Part shown: positions 43,263 through 52,007 of the stretch, in pieces
Numbering within the stretch: the stretch's first letter is position 1
How the letters are laid out: every line of letters starts with the position of its first letter
Assembly (NCBI RefSeq): GCF_021228235.1
Contig: NZ_JAJQRG010000009.1
Coordinates: 62,001-126,000, forward strand
Length of the DNA: 64,000 nucleotides
From: Pseudophaeobacter flagellatus
Lineage (GTDB): Bacteria > Pseudomonadota > Alphaproteobacteria > Rhodobacterales > Rhodobacteraceae
Direction of reading: 5' to 3'
Position numbers and translations under genes: made by a program
Notes under the pieces: generated by a model
Seen by the model: the letters and a program-made list of their open reading frames with translations, nothing else
Told to the model about the DNA's origin: nothing
Database searches by the model: none

Positions 43263-43703
43263 ATGAGCATGAAAAACAAACTGCCCTCTACCTCCCGTTC
43301 TCTGCCCATTGCGCTGCTTCGTGCCCGCGAACGGGTCATGGGACCTATCCGTCACCTGCTGAGCGATGTCGACCTGACGGAACAGCAATGGCGGGTCCTG
43401 CGTGTGGTGCAGGAAAGTGGCAAAGTCGATCCCACCGAAATCGCCGAGCAGGCCTGCCTGCTTCTGCCCAGCCTGACGCGAATTTTGCAAAAGCTGGAAC
43501 AGAAGGGGCTGATCAGTCGCGAACAGGATATGGTGGATCGCCGCCGTCAGGTGATCCGCATCACCGCAGCGGGCGAAAAGATCATCGATGCCAATATCGC
43601 TGCCAGCATCGCCATTGTGGACCGCACCCGACAAAAGATGGGCGAAGACCGCTATGAGGCGCTGCTGGATCTGTTGAACCAACTGGACGAGATCGAACTG
43701 TAG
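43263..43703 (+). CDS. hpaR: MarR family regulator, HpaR-like
   Basis: This 146-residue MarR-family repressor resembles HpaR, which controls homoprotocatechuate degradation. The winged-helix segment QQWRVLRVVQESGKVDPTEI, followed by AEQACLLLPSLTRILQKLE and the wing DMVDRRRQVIRIT, is clear. SRSLPIALLRARERVMGPIR at the N-terminus is the HpaR-style start. It diverges from hpaD over 161 bases, so hpaD control is likely. TTGAGG precedes the ATG. Confidence 0.88.
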   Translation: MSMKNKLPSTSRSLPIALLRARERVMGPIRHLLSDVDLTEQQWRVLRVVQESGKVDPTEIAEQACLLLPSLTRILQKLEQKGLISREQDMVDRRRQVIRITAAGEKIIDANIAASIAIVDRTRQKMGEDRYEALLDLLNQLDEIEL

Positions 43704-43716
43704 CTCTGCTTTCGCG

Positions 43717-44985
43717 TTAGCCGGGACGGCGCAGGAACAGCTGTACATCCGCCACATTGGTGCCGGTCGCGCCGGTGATCAACAACGCCTCTGCGGCTTT
43801 CAGCGCGGCATAGCTGTCATTGTTTGCCAAAAGCGCGGCACCGTCTTTGCCCGCCTTGGTAATGGTTTCCCAGGTGTGCGGTGTGACAATTCCGCCTGCC
43901 GCATCGGTGGGGCCGTCGCGCCCATCGGTGCCGCCCGACAGGAACAGCCAGTCGCCGCTTAGCTCGGTCGCGCCGCGCTGGGCCAGACGCAGGGCCAGTT
44001 CCTGATTGCGCCCGCCCAGCCCAGTCCCTTGCAGGCGCACGGTGGTTTCGCCGCCAAAGATCAGTGCCACGGGGCGATCACTGGGGGCGGACTTGGCCGC
44101 CTGAAGGATATCTTCGGCGGCCTCGGCCACGTCTCCGACGAGATGGTCGCTGACCAACTCTGCTTGCCAGCCGTGCGCGGAGGCCAGCTCCAGTATTGCA
44201 GCCAGGCTGTGGCGGTTTGATCCGATCAACTGGTTCTGCGCCTCTGGCAGCGGCAGGTTTTGTGGGGTGTGGGGTTGTTCCAGGTGGGAGCGCACTGCGG
44301 CCGACAGATCTTGCCAGACCCCGGCCTGTTGCAGCAAGGCGCGGGCCTCTGCCGGTGTTCCCAGGGCAGAGACGGTTGGCCCCGACGCGATGGCGCGCAG
44401 ATCGTCGCCAATCACGTCCGACAGGATATAGGCCTGTACCGGCGCCGGTGCGGCATGGCGCAGCAGGCCACCGCCCTTAAGCTGCGACAGTTGCTGACGG
44501 ACCAGGTTCATCTCGTTGATCTCCAGCCCCGAGGACAACAGCGCGGTGCTGACGGTGGCCTTGTCTGCCAGGGTCAGCCCTGGCGCGGGCGCCACCATGA
44601 GGGCCGAGCCACCGCCGGATACCAAGACAAAGACACGATCCTTGGCTGTTGTGCGGGACAGAAAATCCAGTACGGCCGCACCGGCCTCTGCGCTGGTATG
44701 GTCGGGCACCGGATGTGCCCCGGCCAGCACCCTGGCGCCAGGGACAGGGTGCTGGTTCTCTGGGTTCGTGACCACCAGCGCCTGGCGTGGTTCAGGGCAA
44801 TGCACCAGCATTTCCTGCATCATCGGCACTGCTGCCTTGCCTAGGGCCAGAATATAGCTTTGCCCGCCTGTTTCCAGCGGTGGCAGCGGGGCGGCCTGAA
44901 GGGCCTGACGCAGAGCAGCAGCGGGATCGGCACGGGCAACAGCGGCGTCAAACAACGCTCTGGCCTCTTGGTCGAGAGTTTTCAT
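43717..44985 (-). CDS. Glycerate 2-kinase (MOFRL/GckA-TtuD family)
   Basis: This 422-residue enzyme is of the class II glycerate kinase family, which phosphorylates D-glycerate to 2-phosphoglycerate. Family motifs include ALGKAAVPMMQEML, VSGGGSALMVAPAPGLTL, the MOFRL domain start LIFGGETTVRLQGTGLGGRN and the end GTDGRDGPTDAAGG. It links serine-cycle, tartrate or sugar-acid degradation to glycolysis. It converges with hpaR (13 bases) and lies 136 bases downstream of the sulfatase-fold gene. The ribosome binding site is weak (GGCGGACCC), and the start rests on conservation. Confidence 0.88.
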   Translation of the reverse strand: MKTLDQEARALFDAAVARADPAAALRQALQAAPLPPLETGGQSYILALGKAAVPMMQEMLVHCPEPRQALVVTNPENQHPVPGARVLAGAHPVPDHTSAEAGAAVLDFLSRTTAKDRVFVLVSGGGSALMVAPAPGLTLADKATVSTALLSSGLEINEMNLVRQQLSQLKGGGLLRHAAPAPVQAYILSDVIGDDLRAIASGPTVSALGTPAEARALLQQAGVWQDLSAAVRSHLEQPHTPQNLPLPEAQNQLIGSNRHSLAAILELASAHGWQAELVSDHLVGDVAEAAEDILQAAKSAPSDRPVALIFGGETTVRLQGTGLGGRNQELALRLAQRGATELSGDWLFLSGGTDGRDGPTDAAGGIVTPHTWETITKAGKDGAALLANNDSYAALKAAEALLITGATGTNVADVQLFLRRPG

Positions 44986-45121
44986 CTTGGGTCCGCCTCT
45001 GTTTCTGTTTGCCAGCGGAGGATCTCTCGCTGTGTTACCGCTAAAGCTGGGGGCGGTTTTGCCCGACATCAGGGGCGTGGGTCAAGGGGCGCTGCGCTGC
45101 GCCAGAGCGACACGGTGGCTG

Positions 45122-46717
45122 TCAGCCCTGCGCCTTGTTCTGGCCGGGGCGCTGGCGCTGGCGCTCTTGCGGCCCTTGGGGGGTGATCGCCTTCAGCGAC
45201 AGGCTGTGGTCCATGTTGCGCATCCGATGCCGCAGCATATGGCGGCCAAGCCGTGCCAGATCGCCTTGGCGTTCGAGATGGCTGGCGACATTTTCCATTT
45301 CGCCGGCGCCGTGATGATCAAACAGAAGCGGTGGCAGATCGGCGGCAAATTCAACCAGGGTGAAACGGGAATCGCGTAAAATACTCAGGTTAGACTCTGA
45401 TATTTCGGTGCCGAGCGCCTGTTGCCAGTGGCTCGCGCTCTCGGCGCTGCCAAAGTCCAGCTCGGAAAAAGAATAGGAACGCCAGTCGGCGGGCGTCTCG
45501 CCACGCAACAGCGGCAGCAGCGAGGCACCATCCATGGAGTTGGGGATCTCTTGCCCGACCCAGTCCAGAATGGTGGGGGTCAGATCAATGGATTCAGTGA
45601 TCTCTTGTACCACGCTGCCGGCGCGCTGGGCATTGCCGGGCATTCGAATGATCAGGGGTGTTTTATAGGCGGCGTCATAGACCGTCATCTTGCCCCAGCT
45701 GTGGCGGTCGCCCAGCATCTCGCCATGATCCGCGCTAAGCACCACCAGGGTGTTGTCGTCTTGGCCGCTGTCTTTCAGGAATTGCAGCACCCGGCCGATA
45801 TGGGCGTCGACCTCGCTGGCCAGCCCCAGATAGAGCGCCCGCAGCGTCTGGATCGTATCATCGTTGGGCAGCAGATCGGGATGACCCAGCACCATAGAGG
45901 CCGGGGTTGCCACCTGAAGCGCCGCGGCAAAGAAGGGATGCAGTGCGGCCTCTGTGGCCTGGCTGCCGTGTCGCTGCGGCAGGGGCAGGCGGGCAGGGTC
46001 ATATAGGGTGTTGTAGGGGGCCGGGGCCACCAGGGGGGGATGCGGGCGGATATAGGTGAGATGGGCAAACCAGCCCGGCTGCCCGTTGTCTTGTGGGTCA
46101 ACCCTGGCATAGCCGGGCATGGTGGCCAAAAAACGATTGGTCAAAAAGGCGGTATCGCTGTCTTCGGCCCGGTAGGGGGCGGGGTCGTTCAGCCTTGGCA
46201 CCCCGCCATCGGGCGCCACCGGCCGGTGCAGATCCCAATAGCTGTTGAATGTATAGCCCTTGTTGATTAGATCGGCCCGCCAAGGATAGGACATCTCCAG
46301 CCGCATCTCGAGCATCTCTTGGAAGCCCTCCATGTGCTGTTCATAGGTGCGGATGGCGGGGTCGTTGGGGTGATGGCGACCCGGGTCGCGGCTGGTGTCG
46401 GTATAGCCAAACAGCATCGGCGTATAGCCTCCCTTGCGCATCTCGCCGGGCAGAGTGGGGATGTCATGGCGCAGTGGCGTGCCATTGCGCACCGACCGGT
46501 GGTTCATGGCATATTGCCCGGTCAGAATAGAGGCGCGCGAGGGGCCGCAGGGATTCACCACCGTGTAGTTCTGGGCAAAACTCACCGCCTCGCCCATCAA
46601 TGCGCGCAGGTTTGGCAGCGCCACATGGTCGGCCAGTGCCCCCATCAGGCAATCGGCGCGCATTTGGTCGATCAGGATGAACAGCACATTCTTGGGCTGG
46701 GGCGCAGCATGGCTCAT
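45122..46717 (-). CDS. Sulfatase-fold hydrolase similar to phosphonate monoester hydrolase
   Basis: This 531-residue alkaline-phosphatase-superfamily enzyme has the formylglycine motif C57-G-P-S-R within NPCGPSRASILTGQYAMNHR. Metal-site motifs are FILIDQMRAD and SADHGEMLGDRHSWGK. Several segments closely resemble Rhizobium phosphonate monoester hydrolase (THIRPHPP-type YIRPHPPLVAPAPYNTLYDP, and ITESIDLTPTILDWVG). PMH enzymes cleave phosphonate monoesters, phosphodiesters and sulfate esters, so the natural substrate may be a phosphodiester. A maturase for formylglycine is not in the window. The C-terminus ends in a Gln/Arg-rich tail. It diverges from a DeoR regulator that is followed by a phosphate symporter. 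Confidence 0.85.
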   Translation of the reverse strand: MSHAAPQPKNVLFILIDQMRADCLMGALADHVALPNLRALMGEAVSFAQNYTVVNPCGPSRASILTGQYAMNHRSVRNGTPLRHDIPTLPGEMRKGGYTPMLFGYTDTSRDPGRHHPNDPAIRTYEQHMEGFQEMLEMRLEMSYPWRADLINKGYTFNSYWDLHRPVAPDGGVPRLNDPAPYRAEDSDTAFLTNRFLATMPGYARVDPQDNGQPGWFAHLTYIRPHPPLVAPAPYNTLYDPARLPLPQRHGSQATEAALHPFFAAALQVATPASMVLGHPDLLPNDDTIQTLRALYLGLASEVDAHIGRVLQFLKDSGQDDNTLVVLSADHGEMLGDRHSWGKMTVYDAAYKTPLIIRMPGNAQRAGSVVQEITESIDLTPTILDWVGQEIPNSMDGASLLPLLRGETPADWRSYSFSELDFGSAESASHWQQALGTEISESNLSILRDSRFTLVEFAADLPPLLFDHHGAGEMENVASHLERQGDLARLGRHMLRHRMRNMDHSLSLKAITPQGPQERQRQRPGQNKAQG

Positions 46718-46914
46718 ACGGGGATCCTTTGAGTGCGGTGAGGCAGCAGATGGCGCGGCCAGCTAAGCGCCTTGGCGGTGATTTGAAAAGCAGTTTTGCT
46801 ACGACCTTGCTGGTTTGTGACCGTTTTATTGGGTTTTTGTGGGTTTTTCCTTGTGGTTTTGGCCTTTCACTGCCAGGTTGGCAGATGTTTTGCCCGACTG
46901 TGGAGTCTGATCCA
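46718..46914. promoter_or_regulatory. Divergent control region with T-rich direct repeats
   Basis: The 197-base interval between the PMH-like gene and the DeoR gene contains GGGTTTTTGT (46831-46840), GGGTTTTTCC (46841-46850) and TTGTGGTTTT (46851-46860), near-direct repeats with a ten-base period. DeoR-family proteins often bind direct repeats, so these are candidate operators. Confidence 0.4.
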
Positions 46915-47721
46915 ATGTTACCCTCTGCCACGCCATCCCACCGAGAGGTTGCGCTGCTGGATGCATTGCGCCGTCTTGGCGGATCGGGGCGCAGCGCCGA
47001 GCTGGCCACCATGCTGGACGTCTCGGAAGAGACCGTACGCCGCACGATCAAATCCCTGGCCAAGGTGGGGTCTGTCGAGCGTGTGCATGGCGGTGCCCAT
47101 CTGGTGGGACCGGGCAGCACTGGCCAGCGTAGCGCCAGCTTTTTCCGCCGCATGGGGGAAAACCCGCGAGAGAAGCAGGAGATCGCCCAAGTGGTCTTGC
47201 CGCGCATTTGCGATGGTATGACGGTGTTTCTCGATGTGGGCTCCACCACCTCGTTTGTCGCCGAGGCCCTGCGGCTACGGCGAAACCTGACGGTGGTGAC
47301 CAATTCCATTGGTGTGGCGCAGCTCTTGGCCAATCACAATGGAAACCGGCTGCACCTGCTGGGCGGCGAGATGCGCAGCGACGATCGTGGCACCTTTGGC
47401 CCGGTGACAGAACAGCAACTGGCCCGCTTTGCGCTGGATGTGGCGGTTCTCTCGGCGGATGCGCTCTCGGCCAAACACGGGTTGCTGTTCCACAACGCCG
47501 CCGAGGCACAGCTAACCATGACCATCACCGCCGCCGCCGAGCAGGTTTTTGTGGTGACAACCCATGCCAAATTTTCTGAACAGGCCCCCCACCGTGGCCC
47601 GCTGCCACAGCAGCTGGATCTGCTGGTGAGCGACCGTGAACCGGGCAAGAAACTGGCGCGGGCGCTGGTGGACTGGGGCACCGAATTTGCGCTGGCACAG
47701 CCGACCCCCGAAGGAGACTAG
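46915..47721 (+). CDS. DeoR family transcriptional regulator
   Basis: This 268-residue regulator has a DeoR helix-turn-helix (REVALLDALRRLGGSGRSAE, then LDVSEETVRRTIKSLAK, then VERVHGGA) and a sugar-phosphate-binding-like C-terminal domain (IFLDVGSTT-type VFLDVGSTTSFVAEALRLR, NSIGVAQLLANH, GGEMRSDDRGTFGP). The effectors of such proteins are typically phosphorylated sugars or polyols. The start at 46915 has GGAG 9 bases upstream; upstream in-frame codons lie in the operator region. The phosphate symporter gene starts 2 bases after its stop. Confidence 0.88.
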   Translation: MLPSATPSHREVALLDALRRLGGSGRSAELATMLDVSEETVRRTIKSLAKVGSVERVHGGAHLVGPGSTGQRSASFFRRMGENPREKQEIAQVVLPRICDGMTVFLDVGSTTSFVAEALRLRRNLTVVTNSIGVAQLLANHNGNRLHLLGGEMRSDDRGTFGPVTEQQLARFALDVAVLSADALSAKHGLLFHNAAEAQLTMTITAAAEQVFVVTTHAKFSEQAPHRGPLPQQLDLLVSDREPGKKLARALVDWGTEFALAQPTPEGD

Positions 47722-47723
47722 AC

Positions 47724-49403
47724 GTGGCGATTTTGACCTTTTTGATCAGCCTGGCGGGCGCCACCATGTTCTTGCTCTTTGCGGTGCGCATGGTGCGTAC
47801 CGGCATTGAACGCAGCTATGGTGCGTCTTTTCAGCGGCTTTTGACCGGCACCGGTAATCAGCTGCAGGCGGGCGGAGTCGGCATTGGCCTGGCGCTGGTA
47901 CTGCAAAGCTCGGCTGCGGTGGCGCTATTGACCACCGGCTTTGCCTCTGGCGGCTATCTGGCCTTTCCTACCGGGCTGGCGATTGTTCTGGGTGGCGATC
48001 TGGGCTCGGCGCTGATCATTCAGATCCTGTCGTTCAAGCTGGACTGGCTGGTGCCGGTGCTCTTGGCGGTGGGCGGCTACCTTTTTGTCAAAACCGAGGG
48101 CAAGAAAACCCGCCAGGCCGGGCGTATCCTGATGGGTATTGCCTTTATCCTGATTTCGCTGCGCTTCCTGCGCGAGGCGATGGATCCGATCCGCGACAGT
48201 GCCTTTTTGCCTGCGGTGGCAGGCTATCTGGCGCGGGACTATATCACCGCCTTTCTGGTGGGCGCGGGGCTTGCATTTGTGATGCATTCCTCGGTGGCGG
48301 CCATCCTGATGTGTGTGACCCTGGTGCAGATTGGTGCCATTCCCTTTGCGGCGGGGCTGTCGCTGGTGCTGGGGGCCAATTTTGGCTCGGCCTTTATTCC
48401 GGTCTGGCTAAGCCGTGGATTAAGCCAGAGCGCGCGGCGCATCCCCTATGCCAATCTGGGGCTGCGCGGCAGCTGGGCGGTGGCCTGCCTGCTTGCGGTG
48501 AATTCCGCGCTGGGGGCGGGGCTGCTTGAGGGGCCGCAAACTGGGCAGATGCTGGTCTATGTACATCTGTTGTTCAATGGCTCTCTGTTGATATTGGCGC
48601 TGCCGATCTGTGGCCAGATCGAACCCTTGATGGTGCGGCTGATGCCGGAACCGCAATTGCCGGATCCCGGCCTGGATGGGCGTCCTGTCAGCGCGTTGGA
48701 GCCGGGTGTCTATGGCACGCCTGTCCAGGTTATGGCCAATCTGAAGCGCGAATTGCTGCGGATGTGCGATCTGGTCGAGACCATGTTCCGCCCCTTGGCT
48801 GAGCTGTATAAGACCGGCGAGCGCGATCAGATCAAGGCGCTGCAGGCGCTTGATGCAGAGGTCAACGCCTGCCTTTCGGGTATCCGCTCTTATGTGGCGG
48901 ATATTCCGATCGACAGCTTTGATAAGGAAGCGATGAAGCAGGCGCGCGAGATGGTGGAATATGCCATCCGCCTAGAGACCGCCGGCGATGTGGCCTCGCA
49001 GCGTCTGGCAGTGTTGGCCGGGCGGCTGAACAAAAAGAACCTGCGGTTCTCGGCCGAGGGCTGGGGTGAAATCCTGCGTATGCACGAGGCGATCATGGCC
49101 AATCTGCGTCTGGCGTCGAATGTACTGATCTCGGATGATCTGGAAAGCGCGCGCCTACTGAACCTGGAAAAGACAGAACTGAAGCGGATGGAACGCGACA
49201 GCCGCAAACGCCACCTGAAACGGTTGCAAAGCGGCGAGCGCTATAGTTTCGAAACCTCGGATATCCACTTGGAAACCCTGCGCGCCCTGCGTGAATTCAA
49301 TAGCCATGTCGCGGCGGTATCCTACCCGGTTTTGTACAAAAACGGCCAGCTTCTTGAAACGCGCCTGATCGAAGATATGGGGGATTCAGAGGTTGGAACA
49401 TGA
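47724..49403 (+). CDS. Na+/phosphate cotransporter family protein with PhoU-like C-terminus
   Basis: The 559-residue protein has duplicated QSS-type motifs of Na/Pi cotransporters (LVLQSSAAVALLTTGFASGG and VMHSSVAAILMCVTLVQIG) within about eight helices (residues 1-300). A long helical PhoU-like domain follows (about 320-555). Members of this NptA/YjbB group import or export phosphate. The start is a GTG preceded by GGAGACTAGAC; no suitable ATG exists there. It is co-transcribed with the DeoR gene and ends at a terminator. Confidence 0.88.
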   Translation: MAILTFLISLAGATMFLLFAVRMVRTGIERSYGASFQRLLTGTGNQLQAGGVGIGLALVLQSSAAVALLTTGFASGGYLAFPTGLAIVLGGDLGSALIIQILSFKLDWLVPVLLAVGGYLFVKTEGKKTRQAGRILMGIAFILISLRFLREAMDPIRDSAFLPAVAGYLARDYITAFLVGAGLAFVMHSSVAAILMCVTLVQIGAIPFAAGLSLVLGANFGSAFIPVWLSRGLSQSARRIPYANLGLRGSWAVACLLAVNSALGAGLLEGPQTGQMLVYVHLLFNGSLLILALPICGQIEPLMVRLMPEPQLPDPGLDGRPVSALEPGVYGTPVQVMANLKRELLRMCDLVETMFRPLAELYKTGERDQIKALQALDAEVNACLSGIRSYVADIPIDSFDKEAMKQAREMVEYAIRLETAGDVASQRLAVLAGRLNKKNLRFSAEGWGEILRMHEAIMANLRLASNVLISDDLESARLLNLEKTELKRMERDSRKRHLKRLQSGERYSFETSDIHLETLRALREFNSHVAAVSYPVLYKNGQLLETRLIEDMGDSEVGT

Positions 49404-49410
49404 CGCTAGA

Positions 49411-49447
49411 TCAGGCTCCAATATATGATTTAGAGCCTGATTATTTT
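49411..49447 (+). terminator. Intrinsic terminator of the deoR-Na/Pi operon
   Basis: TCAGGCTC (49411-49418) pairs with GAGCCTGA (49433-49440), followed by TTATTTT. It lies 8 bases after the symporter stop codon. Confidence 0.75.
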
Positions 49448-49501
49448 CCTTTACCACCATTTCTTTGATCTGTTTGAGCCACCGCGAAAGGTGCTTTGCC
49501 G

Positions 49502-50341
49502 ATGACGCCCTTTGTTGTCTTTATCATCCTTTCGGCGGCGCTGTTGCACGCGGTTTGGAATGCGATTGTCAAAACCGCTGCTGATCGCACCACGACCCTG
49601 GGGCTGGTCGCCCTGGGCCATGTGATCCCCGGTGTCATCATGGTGATGATCCTACCGCTGCCAGAGCTGGAAAGCCTGGGCTATGTGGCGCTGTCGACCC
49701 TGATCCATTTTGGCTATTTCTACATGCTGGGACAGGCCTACAACCATGGCGACCTTAGCGTTGTCTACCCTATCGCCCGCGGTATCGTTCCGGCGTTGGT
49801 GGCGCTTTGGGCGATGTTCTTTGCCGATGAGTTCCTGCCGCTGCAGGCCTGGGGCGGCATTGCGCTGATCGCGCTGGGCATCCTGCTGAGCAGTTGGAAG
49901 GCGCTCAAATCCGGGGTTGGCGGCGTGGCGCTGCTCTATGCGCTGGGCACCGGGCTTTGTATTTCTTTCTATTCTACCGTGGATGGGCTGGGGGTGCGCC
50001 TGTCGGGCAATACGCTGAGCTACTGGGCCTGGGGGGCGGTGGCGCATATATTTGTGACTGCCGCTATCGGGCTGCGCCGCCGCCGGGTGCTGCGGCTGAT
50101 CCCGCTGCGCAGCTGGGTGATTGGTATCACCGGGGGCTTTGTGTCGATGACGGCCTACGGGTTGGTGCTCTTTGCCAAGAATTTTGCCCCGCTTGGTGCG
50201 GTCTCGGCGCTGCGTGAAACCTCGGTGATCTTTGCCGCGCTGATTGGGTTTCTGGTGCTGAAAGAGGGCAACTGGATGCGCCGTCTGGGTGCCGCCATGG
50301 TGATGGCGCTGGGGGTGGCGCTGATCGGCCTGTCGGTTTGA
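49502..50341 (+). CDS. EamA/DMT-superfamily transporter
   Basis: This 279-residue carrier has ten helices in two EamA halves (LLHAVWNAIVKTAADRTTTL, GDLSVVYPIARGIVPALVAL; then APLGAVSALRETSVIFAALI). It probably exports or imports a small metabolite, but the substrate is unknown. The ATG at 49502 is chosen; a TTG two codons upstream is the alternative. It stands between the terminator at 49411 and a 395-base non-coding stretch, so it is likely monocistronic. Confidence 0.85.
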   Translation: MTPFVVFIILSAALLHAVWNAIVKTAADRTTTLGLVALGHVIPGVIMVMILPLPELESLGYVALSTLIHFGYFYMLGQAYNHGDLSVVYPIARGIVPALVALWAMFFADEFLPLQAWGGIALIALGILLSSWKALKSGVGGVALLYALGTGLCISFYSTVDGLGVRLSGNTLSYWAWGAVAHIFVTAAIGLRRRRVLRLIPLRSWVIGITGGFVSMTAYGLVLFAKNFAPLGAVSALRETSVIFAALIGFLVLKEGNWMRRLGAAMVMALGVALIGLSV

Positions 50342-50736
50342 TCCCCCTTTGGTCAGCCCGGTGATACCTCTCGTGGCAGACTGGCGACAGGCTGTCGATG
50401 GGGTGTAGATGGGCCGGTGGTCAGCCTGCCCAGGTTATCCATCCGTCTGTTTTATAGGCATTTCCTGGCGCAGGGCTGTGTTCGGCATCTGTCATGTTGA
50501 CGGAATGGGCTGCGGCGCGCAAACTCTTGTTACAACACCACCTTATTCTGCCGCAGCTAAGGGGAATCGAGTGGTGTTGTAACAAGACTGGAGCCATGAT
50601 TTCGCAGTGCTGCGGCATTTTGGCCTTATCAGTTTTTGAAACTGTCACTGTTTGTTGGGCGTAATGCCTCGCACTCTTTCAATATAAAAAAACAATAAGA
50701 AACAAGACCAACAACCCACTAGGGAGAAAATTGAAC
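50342..50736. other. Control region of the spermidine/putrescine-type ABC operon
   Basis: This 395-base stretch has no gene. It contains the long inverted repeat at 50526-50586 and an A+T-rich segment (AATATAAAAAAACAATAAGA, 50681-50700), a likely -10/leader zone. The ATG of the next gene follows AGGGAGAAAATTGAAC. Confidence 0.6.
50526..50586. promoter_or_regulatory. Perfect 16-bp inverted repeat carrying two TTGTNACAA sites
   Basis: CTTGTTACAACACCAC (50526-50541) and GTGGTGTTGTAACAAG (50571-50586) are exact inverted copies separated by 29 bases. Each arm includes the 9-base palindrome TTGTNACAA (50527-50535 and 50577-50585), with centres 50 bases apart. It lies about 150 bases before the binding-protein gene, as expected for a paired operator; a long hairpin in RNA is the alternative. 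The regulator is not identified. Confidence 0.6.
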
Positions 50737-51861
50737 ATGACTACCAAATCTAGCGTCACTCGCCGGACCCTGCTGAAAAGCGCCGGTGCGGCTGCTCTTG
50801 CAGCGCCGCTCTATTCCAAAAGCGCGCTGGCGTCTTCGGGGGAAGTGAACATTCTGATGTGGTCGGATTATCTGCCGCCTGCCTTCATCGAAGGTTTTGA
50901 GGCAAAGACCGGCATCAAGGTAAATTACACTGGTATTGGCTCGAACGAAGAAATCATCAACAAGATGAAAGCCACCAAGGGGCAGGGCTTTGACATTGTT
51001 TCGCCGACCAACAACCGGTCGTTGCAGTGGGGCCCGCTGGAACTGCTGAAGCCATTCGACATGAGCAAGGTCAACATCGACGCGGTGAACCCCGCGATGG
51101 CCAAGATTGGCACAACCGCCTGGAACTTTGACGGGGCCGGTGTGCATTGGCTGCCACATATCTGGGGCACCGAAGGTATTGCTTATCGCACTGACAAATG
51201 GCTGCCAGCGGGCGATGCGCCGTCTTATGGCGATGTCTGGTCCGAAGAAAACGCCGGCAAGACCATGGGCCGTGCCCATTCTATGATGCTGGGTGCGGGG
51301 CTCTATATGGAAGCCTCTGGTGAAATGGAGCCGGGTTCTGTCTGGGCCGCCTATGGTGACGAAGACACCATGCGCGATGTCTGGGGCAAGATCACCGATT
51401 GGTGCATGGCGCGCAAAGACCGGATCAAGCTGATCTGGAACGATGCCGATACGCAGAAAAACGGGCTGCTGAATGAAGGCGTCGTGGTTGGTCAAACCTG
51501 GGATGGCCCACCTCTGGCGCTGAAAGCTGCGGGCGAGCCAGTGCATTACCAAGCCCCTGTTGAAGGTGCGATGGCCTGGGTCGATGGCATGTCTATGCCG
51601 GTTGGCGCGAAAAACGAAGAGCAGGTCTATGCCTTCATCGACTATGCCTTTGGCCAGGAAGCCGCCGGCAAGGCGATTGACAGCCATGGCTACAACTCGC
51701 CGGTTCTGGGGGCCGACACCTATTCCGGTGACGTCTACAAAAAGAACTTTGCCGAAGCCTATCCCGCCGACAGCCTGGCCAATCTGAACCCATGGCCTGC
51801 CGAAGCGCCCTGGTATGCCGCAGTGCGGACCGAGTTCGTCAACAAGTTCAAAAGCGCCTGA
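50737..51861 (+). CDS. Spermidine/putrescine-type ABC transporter substrate-binding protein
   Basis: This 374-residue periplasmic receptor has a twin-arginine-like signal (TRRTLLKSAGAAALAAPLYS). The mature segment starts SGEVNILMWSDYLPPAFIEG, as in PotD/PotF polyamine-binding-like proteins, followed by GSNEEIINKMKATKGQGFDI. The ligand is not certain, since this family also binds other cations and opines. The ATG at 50737 is used; a TTG at 50731 is closer to the AGGGAG ribosome binding site. A hairpin follows the stop codon. Confidence 0.9.
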   Translation: MTTKSSVTRRTLLKSAGAAALAAPLYSKSALASSGEVNILMWSDYLPPAFIEGFEAKTGIKVNYTGIGSNEEIINKMKATKGQGFDIVSPTNNRSLQWGPLELLKPFDMSKVNIDAVNPAMAKIGTTAWNFDGAGVHWLPHIWGTEGIAYRTDKWLPAGDAPSYGDVWSEENAGKTMGRAHSMMLGAGLYMEASGEMEPGSVWAAYGDEDTMRDVWGKITDWCMARKDRIKLIWNDADTQKNGLLNEGVVVGQTWDGPPLALKAAGEPVHYQAPVEGAMAWVDGMSMPVGAKNEEQVYAFIDYAFGQEAAGKAIDSHGYNSPVLGADTYSGDVYKKNFAEAYPADSLANLNPWPAEAPWYAAVRTEFVNKFKSA

Positions 51862-51876
51862 TTTGTTTTTGACAAA

Positions 51877-51902
51877 CTGGCCTCCGGTTTTCCGGGGGCC
51901 AG
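51877..51902 (+). terminator. Hairpin after the binding-protein gene
   Basis: CTGGCC-T-CCGG, loop TTTT, CCGG-G-GGCCAG forms a strong stem 15 bases after the stop. It has no U tract, so it probably stabilises the upstream message or partly terminates, lowering expression of the ATPase and permeases. Confidence 0.65.
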
Positions 51903-52007
51903 TCCAAGCGCCCTGTGCGCAGAACACATCTGAATGAATAGAGCAGCCTGTTTGCGCCGGGGGTATTCTCCACCGGGCAGGAGAGCTGTGAGCTGAGGAG
52001 AGACCAC

